DNA from: Clostridia bacterium | GTDB taxonomy: Bacteria; Acidobacteriota; Terriglobia; Terriglobales; Acidobacteriaceae | Length of the DNA stretch: 64,000 nucleotides | Direction of reading: 5' to 3' | Assembly (NCBI GenBank): GCA_035561135.1 | Contig: DATMYA010000072.1 | Span: 47,277 to 111,276, forward strand | Shown here: piece by piece, positions 45,232-54,014 of the stretch | How positions within the stretch are numbered: the stretch's first letter is position 1 | How the letters are laid out: every line of letters begins with the position of its first letter | The notes under the pieces: generated by a model | What the model saw: the letters and a program-made list of their open reading frames with translations, nothing else | Told to the model about the DNA's origin: nothing | Databases searched by the model: none | Program-made: the position numbers and the translations under genes

Positions 45232-45276
45232 CGCAAAATCACTGGGTCCATTTTAAGGCTGAATGAACGAATCTAT

Positions 45277-46176
45277 CTATCGAAAGAGCTGTTGCCGTGC
45301 GGAGTCGCATATCGCGACCACTGCGGGATGCCTCAACTTCCGTTCCGCCGAGATAGCATAGAAATACGTGCGAACTTCATCGGTCATTCCGATGCGTCGA
45401 ACCCTGTCTTGCCGCTTCAATTGTTTCTCAAATACCGATGGCACGGGAAACACTGCGGTGCCAGCCTCTCCAAATGCGCGGAGCAGGGCGTAGTCTTCGA
45501 ACTCTCCCACAATCTGCGGGAGAATTCCTTTCGAATCGAACCAGTAATCAAGGTTTCGTCTGAACCCGGTATTGTCGGTAGGAAGAAGCATTGGCACGCC
45601 ATTCAGGCACTGGGGGAACGTGCCCTTCACTTCTTTTGCGACTGACCCTACGCCGACAAATGTGATGCCACTATCTCCGAGCGGATGGTTGTATGCGCGA
45701 ACCTTGACGTTAGGATCGGCCGGAGTATCCGAAAGCACCACATCCAACTCAAGAGTTGCGAGGCGAGCGATCAACTGATCCGCGCTGGCTTCACGGCAAA
45801 CTATTCGCACGGACTCGCGCAATTGCATCGCTGGCTGTATGAGCCAGTGGGCTATCATCTTGGGCAGCACATCGACAATCCCTATGTCGATACGAATCGG
45901 CCTGCCAGTCGGCCGATTTCGGACGGTGTCCATCAACTCGTGCCCCAGCGCGAAGATGTCTTCGGCGTAGTCAAATACGGTTCTGCCCATATCGGTCAGC
46001 ACGAGCTTTCGGCCCGAGCGGTTGAAGAGCGGCTCGCCGAAGCTGCTTTGCAACTCGCGAACCTGTGCGCTCACGGCGGGTGGCGAGATGCGCAACTGCT
46101 GCGCGGCCTGGTTGATGCTCCCTGCACGCACCACATTCCAGAAGTAGTACAGGTGGTGGTAGTTAAGCCACTCCAT
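45277..46176 (-). CDS. nhaR: LysR-type regulator, NhaR-like
   Basis: NhaR activates Na+/H+ antiporter genes in response to sodium in enterobacteria. The ATG at 46176 has GGAGGA five bases upstream and gives 299 residues starting MEWLNYHHLYYFWNVVRAGS, nearly the NhaR signature INYNHLYYFWHV. The winged HTH (SINQAAQQLRISPPAVSAQV) and the periplasmic-binding-like effector domain are complete. A cation/proton antiporter gene lies 2.5 kb away on the opposite strand, after divergent stress genes, which supports the NhaR reading. Confidence 0.88.
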   Translation of the reverse strand: MEWLNYHHLYYFWNVVRAGSINQAAQQLRISPPAVSAQVRELQSSFGEPLFNRSGRKLVLTDMGRTVFDYAEDIFALGHELMDTVRNRPTGRPIRIDIGIVDVLPKMIAHWLIQPAMQLRESVRIVCREASADQLIARLATLELDVVLSDTPADPNVKVRAYNHPLGDSGITFVGVGSVAKEVKGTFPQCLNGVPMLLPTDNTGFRRNLDYWFDSKGILPQIVGEFEDYALLRAFGEAGTAVFPVPSVFEKQLKRQDRVRRIGMTDEVRTYFYAISAERKLRHPAVVAICDSARQQLFR

Positions 46177-46300
46177 GTGTTCCTCCGCACTGACCGGCAA
46201 AGAAGAAACCGTAAACAATATCTTAACCAACAAGGAGGTATTCGGTCATTTTTTCTCATCGTCAATTCCCGTAAGGTTTGGCTTGAGAGAGGTGATACGC

Positions 46301-46675
46301 ATGAATATTGAACTTCGAGTTCACAACAGCGACGTCGTTCAGATGCTTCGGCAATATGTCGAACGCCGCCTTCGATTCTCTCTGAGCAAGTTTGGTGATC
46401 GCCTCAGTCACGTTGCCGTGCACATTTCTGAAGACGGTACCGAGGTCAAGAGTTGTCGAGTCAACGTTGAAGCGGTTCCGTTTGGGGCCGTTTCCGCGGA
46501 AGCGTCAGATTCGGATGTCTTCGCCGCGATTGATCGCGCAAGCGGCAGGGTGGCGCGACAGATCGGGCACAAGTTCCAGCGCGCGAGGGCGCTGCAAAAC
46601 GAAGCACCCCGGAGTCAGCACGGCATCAAGGGTGCAGACAACAGAGCTGTCGCTCGCCGCTTGAAATCAGCGTAG
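46301..46675 (+). CDS. HPF/RaiA-family ribosome hibernation factor
   Basis: These proteins bind the 30S decoding centre and silence ribosomes in stress. The ATG at 46301 is preceded by GAGAGAGGTGA. 124 residues: MNIELRVHNSDVVQMLRQYV, VAVHISEDGTEVKSCRVNVE and SDSDVFAAIDRASGRVARQI, which fit the beta-alpha-beta-beta-beta-alpha fold of RaiA/HPF. A short basic tail (HGIKGADNRAVARRLKSA) replaces the dimerisation domain of long HPF, so it is a short form. It opens the gene row that runs to the antiporter and diverges from nhaR. Confidence 0.85.
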   Translation: MNIELRVHNSDVVQMLRQYVERRLRFSLSKFGDRLSHVAVHISEDGTEVKSCRVNVEAVPFGAVSAEASDSDVFAAIDRASGRVARQIGHKFQRARALQNEAPRSQHGIKGADNRAVARRLKSA

Positions 46676-46756
46676 CTGGCGCACAACTGCGTTGCGAGGC
46701 AGTAGTTGTAACTTCAGGCACCGGTAGAGCCGGTGTTCGGATAAGGAGTCATGGTT

Positions 46757-47176
46757 ATGAATCAGAGGAGAATTGTTGTCACGGAACGCGATATGGAGAA
46801 GCTGCAGGGGCTGATCGATGCCTCGCGTCTTTACGGCAAGCGCGACCAGGCGCACTTGGACCAGCTCGAGCAAGAGTTAGACCGGGCGGAGGTGCTGGGG
46901 CGCAACAAGGTTCCGAGTCAAGTTGTGACCATGAACTCCCGGGTGCGGGTGACGGACCTGGATTCCGGCAAGGAGTTCCTGTACCAGATTGTGTTCCCGC
47001 GTGACGCCGATATTTCGAACAACAAGATCTCCGTGCTGGCGCCGATTGGAACGGCGCTATTGGGTTATCGCGTCGGCAGCGAAATCGAATGGAACGTTCC
47101 GGGGGGTACACGGCGCTTGCGAATCGATGCCGTCGAGAAGCAGCCCGCAATCGAAATGAAGAAGGCCGCTGTGTAG
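46757..47176 (+). CDS. Rnk-like nucleoside diphosphate kinase regulator (GreA/B C-terminal domain)
   Basis: AAGGAG at 46743-46748 best fits the ATG at 46757; an ATG two codons earlier lies too close. 139 residues: an N-terminal short coiled coil (DMEKLQGLIDASRLYGKRDQ) and a GreA/GreB-type C-terminal domain (VTMNSRVRVTDLDSGKEFLY, ISVLAPIGTALLGYRVGSEI). Rnk-type proteins bind RNA polymerase or influence nucleotide kinase levels; the short coiled coil lacks the acidic tip of GreA, so transcript cleavage is unlikely. It follows the hibernation factor after about 80 bases. Confidence 0.85.
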   Translation: MNQRRIVVTERDMEKLQGLIDASRLYGKRDQAHLDQLEQELDRAEVLGRNKVPSQVVTMNSRVRVTDLDSGKEFLYQIVFPRDADISNNKISVLAPIGTALLGYRVGSEIEWNVPGGTRRLRIDAVEKQPAIEMKKAAV

Positions 47177-47186
47177 GAGGTGTGTA

Positions 47187-47483
47187 TTGATAAGCGCTGA
47201 AAAGGCGGCACCGACTGGAAGCGGTGCCGTGCTACGAGCTGTTGATGGATGTCTGCATCAGCACTTGCCAGACGCGGATGCCTTTTTGCTCGATGGTCGA
47301 ACGCTTGCGTTTTTGCGAGATCGGCTCCAGGGAACGATGAATCTCGTCTTTCTACTGGGGTCCGATCAGTCGCTGGGTGCTGAAGCAAGGGTTAATGCAA
47401 CGCATTTGCAATCTGAGCTTGCGATGATTGAGCGCCTGCTCCGAACAGAAAGGCGTGGACGGGCCGAACCTAAATCTGCTTAA
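47187..47483 (+). CDS. Unknown 98-residue protein in the stress gene row
   Basis: A near-perfect ribosome site, AGGAGGTG, lies six bases before a TTG start ten bases after the rnk-like stop. The product (98 residues) has SGAVLRAVDGCLHQHLPDADAF, cut here to its key part AVDGCLHQHLPDAD, and a C-terminal helix (SELAMIERLLRTERRGRA). The DAFLLDGRTLAFLRDR segment suggests one small alpha/beta domain. I know no family. Spacing to both neighbours makes co-translation with them likely. Confidence 0.65.
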   Translation: MISAEKAAPTGSGAVLRAVDGCLHQHLPDADAFLLDGRTLAFLRDRLQGTMNLVFLLGSDQSLGAEARVNATHLQSELAMIERLLRTERRGRAEPKSA

Positions 47484-47518
47484 AAAATCTAAAGTAGTCG
47501 CTGTCGGGCGTTTTCCCG

Positions 47519-48424
47519 ATGTCGATACATCGGATGAATGGCTGTGGAGGGGTTGTGCACCAACGCGATGGCACATGCGAGTTGGCTCGTTTCTTTCGAA
47601 AGCTGAGCGTGGCGAAAACACGGCTTTTGATCGTCAGCTACGAAGGCCTTGTGGCCGAGGCGATGCGCAAACCCACCCAGCGTTTCGGACGCGAGACTCC
47701 GCATCAACTGCTGGACAACATCCAGCAAAGGGCGTCAACCCGCGTCATCATCTTTACGGAGCGGCATTTCAAGCGATTGGCTGAGGAGATTGAATTTCGT
47801 CCACTGCCGGAGATTTGGGGAGTTGGCGGCCTCGAACGAGTGATGCCCGATGGCAGCTACGACCTACCGCGTTTCGATGCCTGGCAGCTGCGGGGTCTTG
47901 CCGAATCCGACTACATGGTGGACAAGGCCGGACTGCAGCGATGGGTTGAGCATAAGCCGGGAGGCTCTGCCTTGCGGCTGAACGGAATAGAGTACGACGC
48001 AGGACTGGAACTGAAACTGAAGATATGGCCAGAATGGTCGGACATCGCGAAACGATACAGCCTGGCACTGTTCGATCTTGGCGACAGTATCGAACTGCGG
48101 CTTCCGGCGCGAAGCCGAGCGGAAGCTATCAAAATGATTCTGCTTGAGACACCAACCAATGTTCCCATCGCATATCTTGGGAGCAATCAGTTGGACGCGT
48201 TCGGATTCGAGATGTCCAGGTATCGCAGCTTGAACGTGATGGTAGGAGACCAGAGGGCCAACACGTCTGCGAATGTCCGTCTGCGCTCGCAGGACGAACT
48301 ATTCGCATTTCTCCAAAAGTGGATGGAGTGCTGCACACGCGCGCGAAATGAAGCTATTGGCCATGCGCGCTGCGGACTCGAATGTGCAAAAGTCGAAAGG
48401 ATCTCTTCAAGCTGGAGTTCCTGA
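47519..48424 (+). CDS. Trehalose-6-phosphate phosphatase-like protein lacking catalytic motifs
   Basis: The 301-residue protein aligns in order with the HAD-type OtsB fold: LLIVSYEGLVAE (motif I) near residue 36, FTERHFKRLAEEIE near 78, WGVGGLERVMPDGSYDLP near 100, VEHKPGGSALRL near 143 and VPIAYLGSNQLDAFGF (motif IV) near 223. OtsB needs DxDGT in motif I and GDDxTDE in motif IV. Here these are SYEGL and GSNQLDA, so the nucleophile, the general acid and the Mg ligands are all lost. It should not be a phosphatase; a binding or regulatory role is inferred. The start is uncertain (a GTG at 47609 is possible). Confidence 0.7.
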   Translation: MSIHRMNGCGGVVHQRDGTCELARFFRKLSVAKTRLLIVSYEGLVAEAMRKPTQRFGRETPHQLLDNIQQRASTRVIIFTERHFKRLAEEIEFRPLPEIWGVGGLERVMPDGSYDLPRFDAWQLRGLAESDYMVDKAGLQRWVEHKPGGSALRLNGIEYDAGLELKLKIWPEWSDIAKRYSLALFDLGDSIELRLPARSRAEAIKMILLETPTNVPIAYLGSNQLDAFGFEMSRYRSLNVMVGDQRANTSANVRLRSQDELFAFLQKWMECCTRARNEAIGHARCGLECAKVERISSSWSS

Positions 48425-48656
48425 TACGTAAATCGGAGCGGCGGCGCGAAGGTTGTTCGCCCGCCGCTTCTGCCTGACCCTGCAATCAACAAGTAATACA
48501 AAAGCGATAACGACTGGGACTCTACTCCTGCTATGCGTGACTTTATCGTCACACGCTGCGGGGCATCATTCAGATCGACATCCCCATCAGTTAGGGACAG
48601 AGAGCCGCACCTGCTGTTCGCAATGCGCGCCAGCGAATGTAGCTAAGCAACTCTGA

Positions 48657-49994
48657 TTGATCGAGGCACCCGTGGGGATGCTAGGTTGGTTTTTCAGCGT
48701 GGGGCTTGTATTGTGCGCGATGGCGATCGCGTCCACGCTCATTCAGCGTCTTCCGCTGTCGACCGCCATGCTTTACCTGCCATTGGGCTGGGCCTTGGGG
48801 CCTAATGGCATTTCCGCCGTGAATCTGCACATCGTTCGCGATGCCGCGATCATCGAGCAGGCAACCCAGGTTGTGATTCTCATATCGCTGTTTTCGGCTG
48901 GGCTGAAAATGAGAATCCCGCTCACTAGCCGTCTGTGGCTGCTGTCCTTCCGCTTAGCTTTTCTGTCGATGGTTCTCACCGTAGCTTTGATTGCGGTTGC
49001 AGGAGTAATTCTGTTCGGGCTTCCATGGGGTTTCGCCATACTGATAGGCGGAATGTTGGCGCCCACCGATCCCGTTCTCGCCTCGGACGTCCAGGTGGAA
49101 GATCCCTATCACCTGGGAGCAGTGCGTTTTGGACTTACGTCGGAGGCCGGCCTCAATGACGGCTCGGCTTTTCCATTCGTCATTCTCGGATTGATGTTGC
49201 TGACCGGGCCATTCGGACCGGCGGCCGGACTGCGGTGGCTTTTGCTGGACGTCTGCTGGGGAGTGGTTGCCGGTGTTGCCGGCGGATTCGTGGTGGCCAT
49301 GCTGGTCGGGAATTACATCCTTCACCTTCGGAGGATTCACCACCAGGCATTTGGCCTCGGATATTTCCTTGCACCGGGACTGATCGCACTGAGCTTTGCG
49401 TTCGGCAGCCTGCTACACGGGTACGGATTTCTTTCCGTATTCACTTCTGCGGTCACCCTGCGCTGGATTGAAATGAACGAGAGCAAGATCGGCGAGGTCC
49501 CTCGGCTTCCATTGGTTTCCACGGACCGTGCCATACAGTTCGAAGCTGCCACCAACGCCGATACTGCGCCGTTGTTTCTCGTCGAGGTTTTGCTTCAGTT
49601 CACCAGTCAGTTGGAGCAGATTGGAGAGCTCGTCATCGTAGTCATCGTCGGTGCTCTGCTAACCCGGCAGGCATTCACACTTGATGCCGTCCTTCCCCTG
49701 CTGCTGCTCTTCCTGGTGATACGGCCGGTAGCGATCTTCGCCGGCCTGGCGGGATCGCGCTTGGGGTTTGCGGCGAGAGGACTCATAGCCTGGTTTCGTA
49801 TCCGGGGAATCGGCTCACTGTATTACCTCGCGTACGCCATTCAACGCGGATTGCCCGTGAGTAGCGTTCCGTGGGTAGCGAACAACGTTCTTGCGGCCAT
49901 TGCAATGTCGGTGGTGTTGCACGGAATCACCGTCACGCCGATCATGAACTGGTGTTCAGCCCGCCCGCGCGTAGGTATGCAGATACGCACGTGA
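48657..49994 (+). CDS. CPA-family Na+(K+)/H+ antiporter
   Basis: The 445-residue protein has about twelve membrane helices. CPA1-type catalytic motifs are clear: MLAPTDPVLASDVQVEDPYH and TSEAGLNDGSAFPFVILGLM, which contain the TDP and ND residues of the ion site. It ends shortly after helix 12 with no long cytoplasmic domain, unlike NhaP2 or plant SOS1. The start could be the TTG at 48657 or the ATG at 48678; both precede the first helix. The nearby nhaR-like gene and the following UBP zinc-finger gene belong with such antiporters. Confidence 0.9.
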   Translation: MIEAPVGMLGWFFSVGLVLCAMAIASTLIQRLPLSTAMLYLPLGWALGPNGISAVNLHIVRDAAIIEQATQVVILISLFSAGLKMRIPLTSRLWLLSFRLAFLSMVLTVALIAVAGVILFGLPWGFAILIGGMLAPTDPVLASDVQVEDPYHLGAVRFGLTSEAGLNDGSAFPFVILGLMLLTGPFGPAAGLRWLLLDVCWGVVAGVAGGFVVAMLVGNYILHLRRIHHQAFGLGYFLAPGLIALSFAFGSLLHGYGFLSVFTSAVTLRWIEMNESKIGEVPRLPLVSTDRAIQFEAATNADTAPLFLVEVLLQFTSQLEQIGELVIVVIVGALLTRQAFTLDAVLPLLLLFLVIRPVAIFAGLAGSRLGFAARGLIAWFRIRGIGSLYYLAYAIQRGLPVSSVPWVANNVLAAIAMSVVLHGITVTPIMNWCSARPRVGMQIRT

Positions 49995-50074
49995 GCGAAG
50001 CGCATTGCAGAAACCGTGACAGGCAAACTACGAGGCTGAAAGTACCGCAAAGCCAATATAACGGAGAAACGTCA

Positions 50075-50371
50075 ATGAGCGCGGAATGTACACATCTCGA
50101 TCATATAAAGATCACGAGCTCAAACAATCATAAGTGTGAAGAGTGCGTTCGAATGGGAGACACATGGGTTCACCTGCGGCTCTGCTTAGAGTGCGGAAAT
50201 GTTGGTTGTTGCGATTCATCAAAGAACAGGCATGCCACAAAGCATTTCCATCGCAGCAAGCATCCGCTCGTGCGCTCCATCGAGCCAGGCGAGAATTGGG
50301 TGTGGTGCTACGTGGACGAGATTGCCCCTGGAGAATTGCGCCCGCAAGGCTTTGTCCGCATGCATGGTTGA
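50075..50371 (+). CDS. UBP-type zinc finger protein
   Basis: 98 residues from an ATG with GGAG eight bases upstream. Zinc ligands of the ZnF-UBP pattern: CTHL near residue 5, CEECVRMGDTWVHLRLCLEC, GCCDSSKNRHATKHFHRSKH. Bacterial members occur on or next to Na+/H+ antiporters; whether they bind a C-terminal Gly-Gly tail, as in eukaryotes, is not known in general. Here the gene lies 80 bases after the antiporter stop on the same strand, so it is probably a partner or regulator of the transporter. Confidence 0.88.
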   Translation: MSAECTHLDHIKITSSNNHKCEECVRMGDTWVHLRLCLECGNVGCCDSSKNRHATKHFHRSKHPLVRSIEPGENWVWCYVDEIAPGELRPQGFVRMHG

Positions 50372-50507
50372 ATTTGCACGATTGCGCGCGGACGTCCGGC
50401 GGTCACGGCTTGCAATCCGCCCTGGTTGAGCGCCTGCATCATGCGAATGATTCTGAGCCTTCGCACCTCCGTGGTCGCAGCCGCATCCTACTACCCGGAG
50501 TGCAGCT

Positions 50508-50777
50508 ATGCTTAAACGAAAGAAGCGCGAGCACGATGAGCTTGGACCAGACTCGGCCGGGCAGTCTGGCGATCTTCAAGAGATGCCTGATGTGGCCGAA
50601 GCAGATTCCGAGAGCGTGGAAGAACTAGTCGAAGAAGGAAACGCATTCGAAGCCGATGTTGTAGAGGGTGTCGAAGACGCCGAAGACCCGGACGTATCTG
50701 AGGTGACTACGCGGGAGATTCCTGAGGACGATGTCCCAGGCGAGTACCGGGACGAAGATGATGATCGCGTCGCATAA
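50508..50777 (+). CDS. Highly acidic small protein
   Basis: 89 residues with about one third Asp/Glu: ELVEEGNAFEADVVEGVEDA and VTTREIPEDDVPGEYRDEDD, after a basic start MLKRKKREHDEL. GGAG eight bases upstream supports the ATG. A family of such small acidic bacterial proteins ending in a EVPEDDVPxEY-like motif exists by my recollection, but its role is unknown. It ends the plus-strand row started by the hibernation factor. Confidence 0.7.
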   Translation: MLKRKKREHDELGPDSAGQSGDLQEMPDVAEADSESVEELVEEGNAFEADVVEGVEDAEDPDVSEVTTREIPEDDVPGEYRDEDDDRVA

Positions 50778-50918
50778 GGAAGTCGCGTAAAGAATAAACC
50801 GCGTCAAGACTCACACACAAAAACCGCCGAGATTGGCAACTCACATTTGCAGCGGAGGACCCGCTTCTTTCCTATAAGCCGCACAAAGCTGATCCTTCGC
50901 TTGTTCGAAAGACGTTGG

Positions 50919-51515
50919 TTACGCGCCACCGGACTTCAATTGCTTTATCAGCCCCTCTACGCGCTGTCGCTCGGGGTAATCAGGAAATCTCTTCAACAAT
51001 GACTCCCAAGTTTCTATTGCGCCCTGAACATCTTTCTTCCCTTGCCATTTGACGATGCCGACATTGAACAATGTTTGTGGATGGTTCGGCTCATCCCTCA
51101 GGGACTGCTCATACTCCTTCAGCGCTTCGTCGGCATTCCCCTCGTACCACAAAGCCGTTCCGAGATCGGTTCGTACGTCGACGTCACCAGGCCTGACCTC
51201 GAGAGATTTGCGGTAGTAATCAATCGCCTTCGGATAGTCTTTGGAGTCGAAGTAATGGTTTCCGATCTGCGCAAGGAGCTGCGGGTCGCGAGGAGTCTGC
51301 TGCAGTTGGCGCAGCATTGGTGCGACGGTCGCATTGGCGTTTTGTTCTGTCGGATTTTGCGCCGTGGACGAGACGGACGTAGTGGAGGGCTGACCGGAGC
51401 CACGCACGAGATAACCAAGCGCGAACCCAACGACAAGAGTAATCACGGCGAGGATATATGCCTGAGATGCAGGCCAGTAGCCTTGGAGCGTGTTTGTTCG
51501 TGCTTGGCGGTTCAT
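50919..51515 (-). CDS. Membrane-anchored TPR protein (CcmH/NrfG-like)
   Basis: 198 residues. One N-terminal membrane helix (AYILAVITLVVGFALGYLVR), then a Ser/Thr/Asn-rich linker, then three TPR units: LLAQIGNHYFDSKDYPKAID, VRTDLGTALWYEGNADEALK and TLFNVGIVKWQGKKDVQGAI. This is the pattern of the periplasmic TPR part of CcmI/NrfG. It is the last gene of the metal block on the minus strand and its ATG overlaps the ABC-ATPase stop as ATGA, so it should serve the same system, perhaps as a scaffold. Confidence 0.82.
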   Translation of the reverse strand: MNRQARTNTLQGYWPASQAYILAVITLVVGFALGYLVRGSGQPSTTSVSSTAQNPTEQNANATVAPMLRQLQQTPRDPQLLAQIGNHYFDSKDYPKAIDYYRKSLEVRPGDVDVRTDLGTALWYEGNADEALKEYEQSLRDEPNHPQTLFNVGIVKWQGKKDVQGAIETWESLLKRFPDYPERQRVEGLIKQLKSGGA

Positions 51516-52252
51516 ACGTGTGACTCCTTTGCAGCTGTGTAAGATATCGTGTTCGTTGCAGTTGCACTATGAGGTTCTTCGCACGGACACTCAAGCCGGC
51601 CATCGCGAATGAAGAGACTCCTATGTGCTTCGCGTGCGTTCTCCGGGTTGTGGGTAACCATGAAGATTGTCTGGCCCCCAAGGTTCAGTTGCCGGAACAA
51701 ACGCATAATGTTCTCTCCGGTTTGGGTATCCAGGGTTCCGGTAGGCTCATCCGCAAGCAACAGCGGTGGATCGTTTACGAGGGCTCGTGCGATGGCAACG
51801 CGGCCTTGCTCACCACCCGACAACTGGTTCGGCAATCGTTTCGCTTTGTCGGCCAGTCCGACGCGGTCAAGCAGTTCGAGCGCCTTCTGTCGTTTCTGCC
51901 GGGTTGTCTTGCGAATAGGTGCCAGCGGCAACATTACGTTCTCAACTGTGCTGAGGTACGGCATCAAGTGATGTTGCTGGAAAACGAAGCCCAGGTATTC
52001 GCGCCTGAAGTCTGCCAGCTTGGCATCGCTCAAACTGTATACGTCGAGTCCATCGATATGAACAGTTCCGACCGTGGGCCTGTTCATCGCGCCGAGCACA
52101 GTTAAGAGCGTGCTCTTCCCCGAACCGGATGGACCCATGAGCGCCACGAACTCGCCCTCGGCGATTGATAGATTGACTTCGGACATAACAGTTGTCAAAG
52201 ACTGTTCTGATCCATAGCTCTTGCCAACGTTCTTCATCTGAATTAATGACAT
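51512..52252 (-). CDS. ABC transporter ATP-binding protein (MacB/LolD type)
   Basis: 246 residues from the ATG at 52252, nine bases after the permease stop. Walker A MGPSGSGKSTLLTV, Q-loop FVFQQHHLMPYLST, signature LSGGEQGRVAIARAL, Walker B LLLADEPTGTLDTQTG and switch His VTHNPENAREAHRS are all intact. The MacB/LolD subfamily works with FtsX-like permeases on extracytoplasmic substrates rather than as a pump across the membrane. With the adjoining permease and DUF2318 protein it matches the iron-related ABC module of the Campylobacter p19 locus by gene content. Confidence 0.92.
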   Translation of the reverse strand: MSLIQMKNVGKSYGSEQSLTTVMSEVNLSIAEGEFVALMGPSGSGKSTLLTVLGAMNRPTVGTVHIDGLDVYSLSDAKLADFRREYLGFVFQQHHLMPYLSTVENVMLPLAPIRKTTRQKRQKALELLDRVGLADKAKRLPNQLSGGEQGRVAIARALVNDPPLLLADEPTGTLDTQTGENIMRLFRQLNLGGQTIFMVTHNPENAREAHRSLFIRDGRLECPCEEPHSATATNTISYTAAKESHV

Positions 52253-52260
52253 TCGAACCT

Positions 52261-53490
52261 CTACACGTATCGAACGGCGTCTGATGGCTCCATGCGGGAT
52301 GCACGAAGAGCGGGATAGATGCTGCTCGACATTCCAACTACGAGCGAGCTGGCTATAGACGCAAGCAATACGATGACGCTCGCACTGCCTTTCATTCCCG
52401 AGTCGGTGAAGTAGGGTAATGCCAGGCGGCCGGCGGCCGAACCCACGAACCAACCGAGGAATCCACCGACGAAGCTGATGACCGCGATCTCCGTCAAGAA
52501 CTGCTGCACGACGTGCATGCGGCGGAAGCCCAGCGCCCGGAGGACGCCGATTTCCTTCGTACGCTCTACGACAGAAGAGGTCATGGTCGTAAAAATGAGT
52601 AATGCGCCGATCAGAAGGACGACAGCCGAAATGACAGAAGAGAATTTCGTCAGCCGATCCACCATCTCGGTTCGGGCGCGGACAGCTTGCTGAATAGCGG
52701 ACACCTTCGCATTGGGTAACTGCTGCTGGATCTGCGCAACGATGTCATCGATGGGGCATCCCTTACACAGGGCGCTCACCTCAATCAGATCCAAGTGGCC
52801 CTGCTTGTTGGCTAGTTCCTGGACCTGGCGCAGATCTCCAAAGATCATGCGATCTTCGGGGCCACCCGTATCGCCGATCACTCCGGCGATACGGTGCTGA
52901 CTTCCGGCGATCATGACCGAACGCCGGAGCAGGTGGAGTTCATCGCCGGGAGACGGCTTCCCGTGTTGGTGGCCGGCGTCGTCCACCTTATCCGGGATGT
53001 GAACCGCCCCAAGCCGTCTGGCGACTTCAAAACCAACAAGCAGGTCACCGGCATTGGTGGGTTGATCGCCAGTGATCCGCCACCAACGCTTCAACCTCAG
53101 CTCACTCTTGAAATCGACGCCGGCGATCAGTGTCTGCGTGCCCTCAACTTCAGCCACACTCAACACCTTCGGTGCGATGACGCTTAGCCGTGAATGATAT
53201 GCAATTGAGCGGATGCGCTGCACGTCATCGTCGCGCAGCTCTTGAACGTCGAAGGTCACTCCTGGAATTGCCACGCCGCCGTAATCGAGCGCAATGTTAT
53301 TGGACTTCGGAGCGATCACAATGTTCGCCCCGAATTGATCGAGCTGTGAGCCGATCTCCTCTTGGATTGCACTCGTCAAAGTAAGCAACGCAACGATAGT
53401 AGCTATCCCTATGGCGATGCCAATCGACAGAAACATCGCTTTTCCTGGACGGCGCCGGAGATTAGCGAAGGCGATACTGCTTACACGCAT
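52261..53490 (-). CDS. FtsX/MacB-type ABC permease
   Basis: 409 residues. One N-terminal helix (MFLSIGIAIGIATIVALLTL), a large periplasmic domain and three C-terminal helices (FSSVISAVVLLIGALLIFTT, FLTEIAVISFVGGFLGWFVG, VIVLLASIASSLVVGMSSSI), the FtsX order. The periplasmic domain contains a CKGCP motif (VSALCKGCPIDDIV) near residue 245, which could bind metal or haem or be redox-active. The family needs a LolD-type ATPase, encoded next. In the Campylobacter p19 locus two such permeases exist; only one is present here. Confidence 0.88.
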   Translation of the reverse strand: MRVSSIAFANLRRRPGKAMFLSIGIAIGIATIVALLTLTSAIQEEIGSQLDQFGANIVIAPKSNNIALDYGGVAIPGVTFDVQELRDDDVQRIRSIAYHSRLSVIAPKVLSVAEVEGTQTLIAGVDFKSELRLKRWWRITGDQPTNAGDLLVGFEVARRLGAVHIPDKVDDAGHQHGKPSPGDELHLLRRSVMIAGSQHRIAGVIGDTGGPEDRMIFGDLRQVQELANKQGHLDLIEVSALCKGCPIDDIVAQIQQQLPNAKVSAIQQAVRARTEMVDRLTKFSSVISAVVLLIGALLIFTTMTSSVVERTKEIGVLRALGFRRMHVVQQFLTEIAVISFVGGFLGWFVGSAAGRLALPYFTDSGMKGSASVIVLLASIASSLVVGMSSSIYPALRASRMEPSDAVRYV

Positions 53491-53504
53491 GATTCATGTC
53501 CTCG

Positions 53505-54014
53505 CTAGAACAGCCCGGAATGTGCCTCTAGATCGGCGGCGGCGATCAGCAGGCTATCGCCCTGAATCGTGCGATGAATTGCGCTCGGATTACATCCGCC
53601 CGTTACCTCGTTTACGTCCTTCGATGCAAAATGCTGTCCGCACTTCCTGCAAACCATGTCGTCGCCCTGCTGCTGGTATCCCTGCTTGTCTCGGTAGCAG
53701 ACCTCGCAGGCGTCGGCCGCGGCGCGGTATACGCCATCGGAACTCTTCATAACAAAGAAGCGAACGTTCGTGTTTTTCTCTGTCTGGTATTCGAAGAATG
53801 ACGCTGTTGGACCGATCTGTGCCAACGGGATACGAACGATTCCGTTCTGGGCAGTTACCTTGGGCGTCGATGACGCCGAGGACGCCGGGCCCGCTAGTAC
53901 GACGTAAGCAATTAGAGCTATCGCAATCGCCGCGCCGATAGATAAAGCAAGCCAGCGTGACTTGCTAGAAGTCGTTGAAGAAAACTGTTCGCGTTTGTCG
54001 GTGCGATTAGACAT
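53505..54014 (-). CDS. DUF2318 membrane protein (iron-related, Fe-S or metal binding)
   Basis: 169 residues with one N-terminal membrane helix (ALSIGAAIAIALIAYVVLAG). The DUF2318 signature is clear: ADACEVCYRDKQGYQQQGDD, VCRKCGQHFASKDVNEVTGG and GGCNPSAIHR, giving CxxC, CxxC and a further Cys for metal. In the Campylobacter p19 locus, and in FetMP-like loci, such a protein accompanies the FtsX-type ABC genes and functions in iron uptake. A strong ribosome site (AAGGAG) precedes its ATG. Ftr1 and P19 themselves are not here. Confidence 0.87.
   Translation of the reverse strand: MSNRTDKREQFSSTTSSKSRWLALSIGAAIAIALIAYVVLAGPASSASSTPKVTAQNGIVRIPLAQIGPTASFFEYQTEKNTNVRFFVMKSSDGVYRAAADACEVCYRDKQGYQQQGDDMVCRKCGQHFASKDVNEVTGGCNPSAIHRTIQGDSLLIAAADLEAHSGLF

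Noticed and set aside
49871..50074. In-frame extension of the zinc-finger gene into the antiporter gene
   Set aside because: The ribosome site lies before the ATG at 50075 and the extra residues overlap antiporter coding sequence in another frame.
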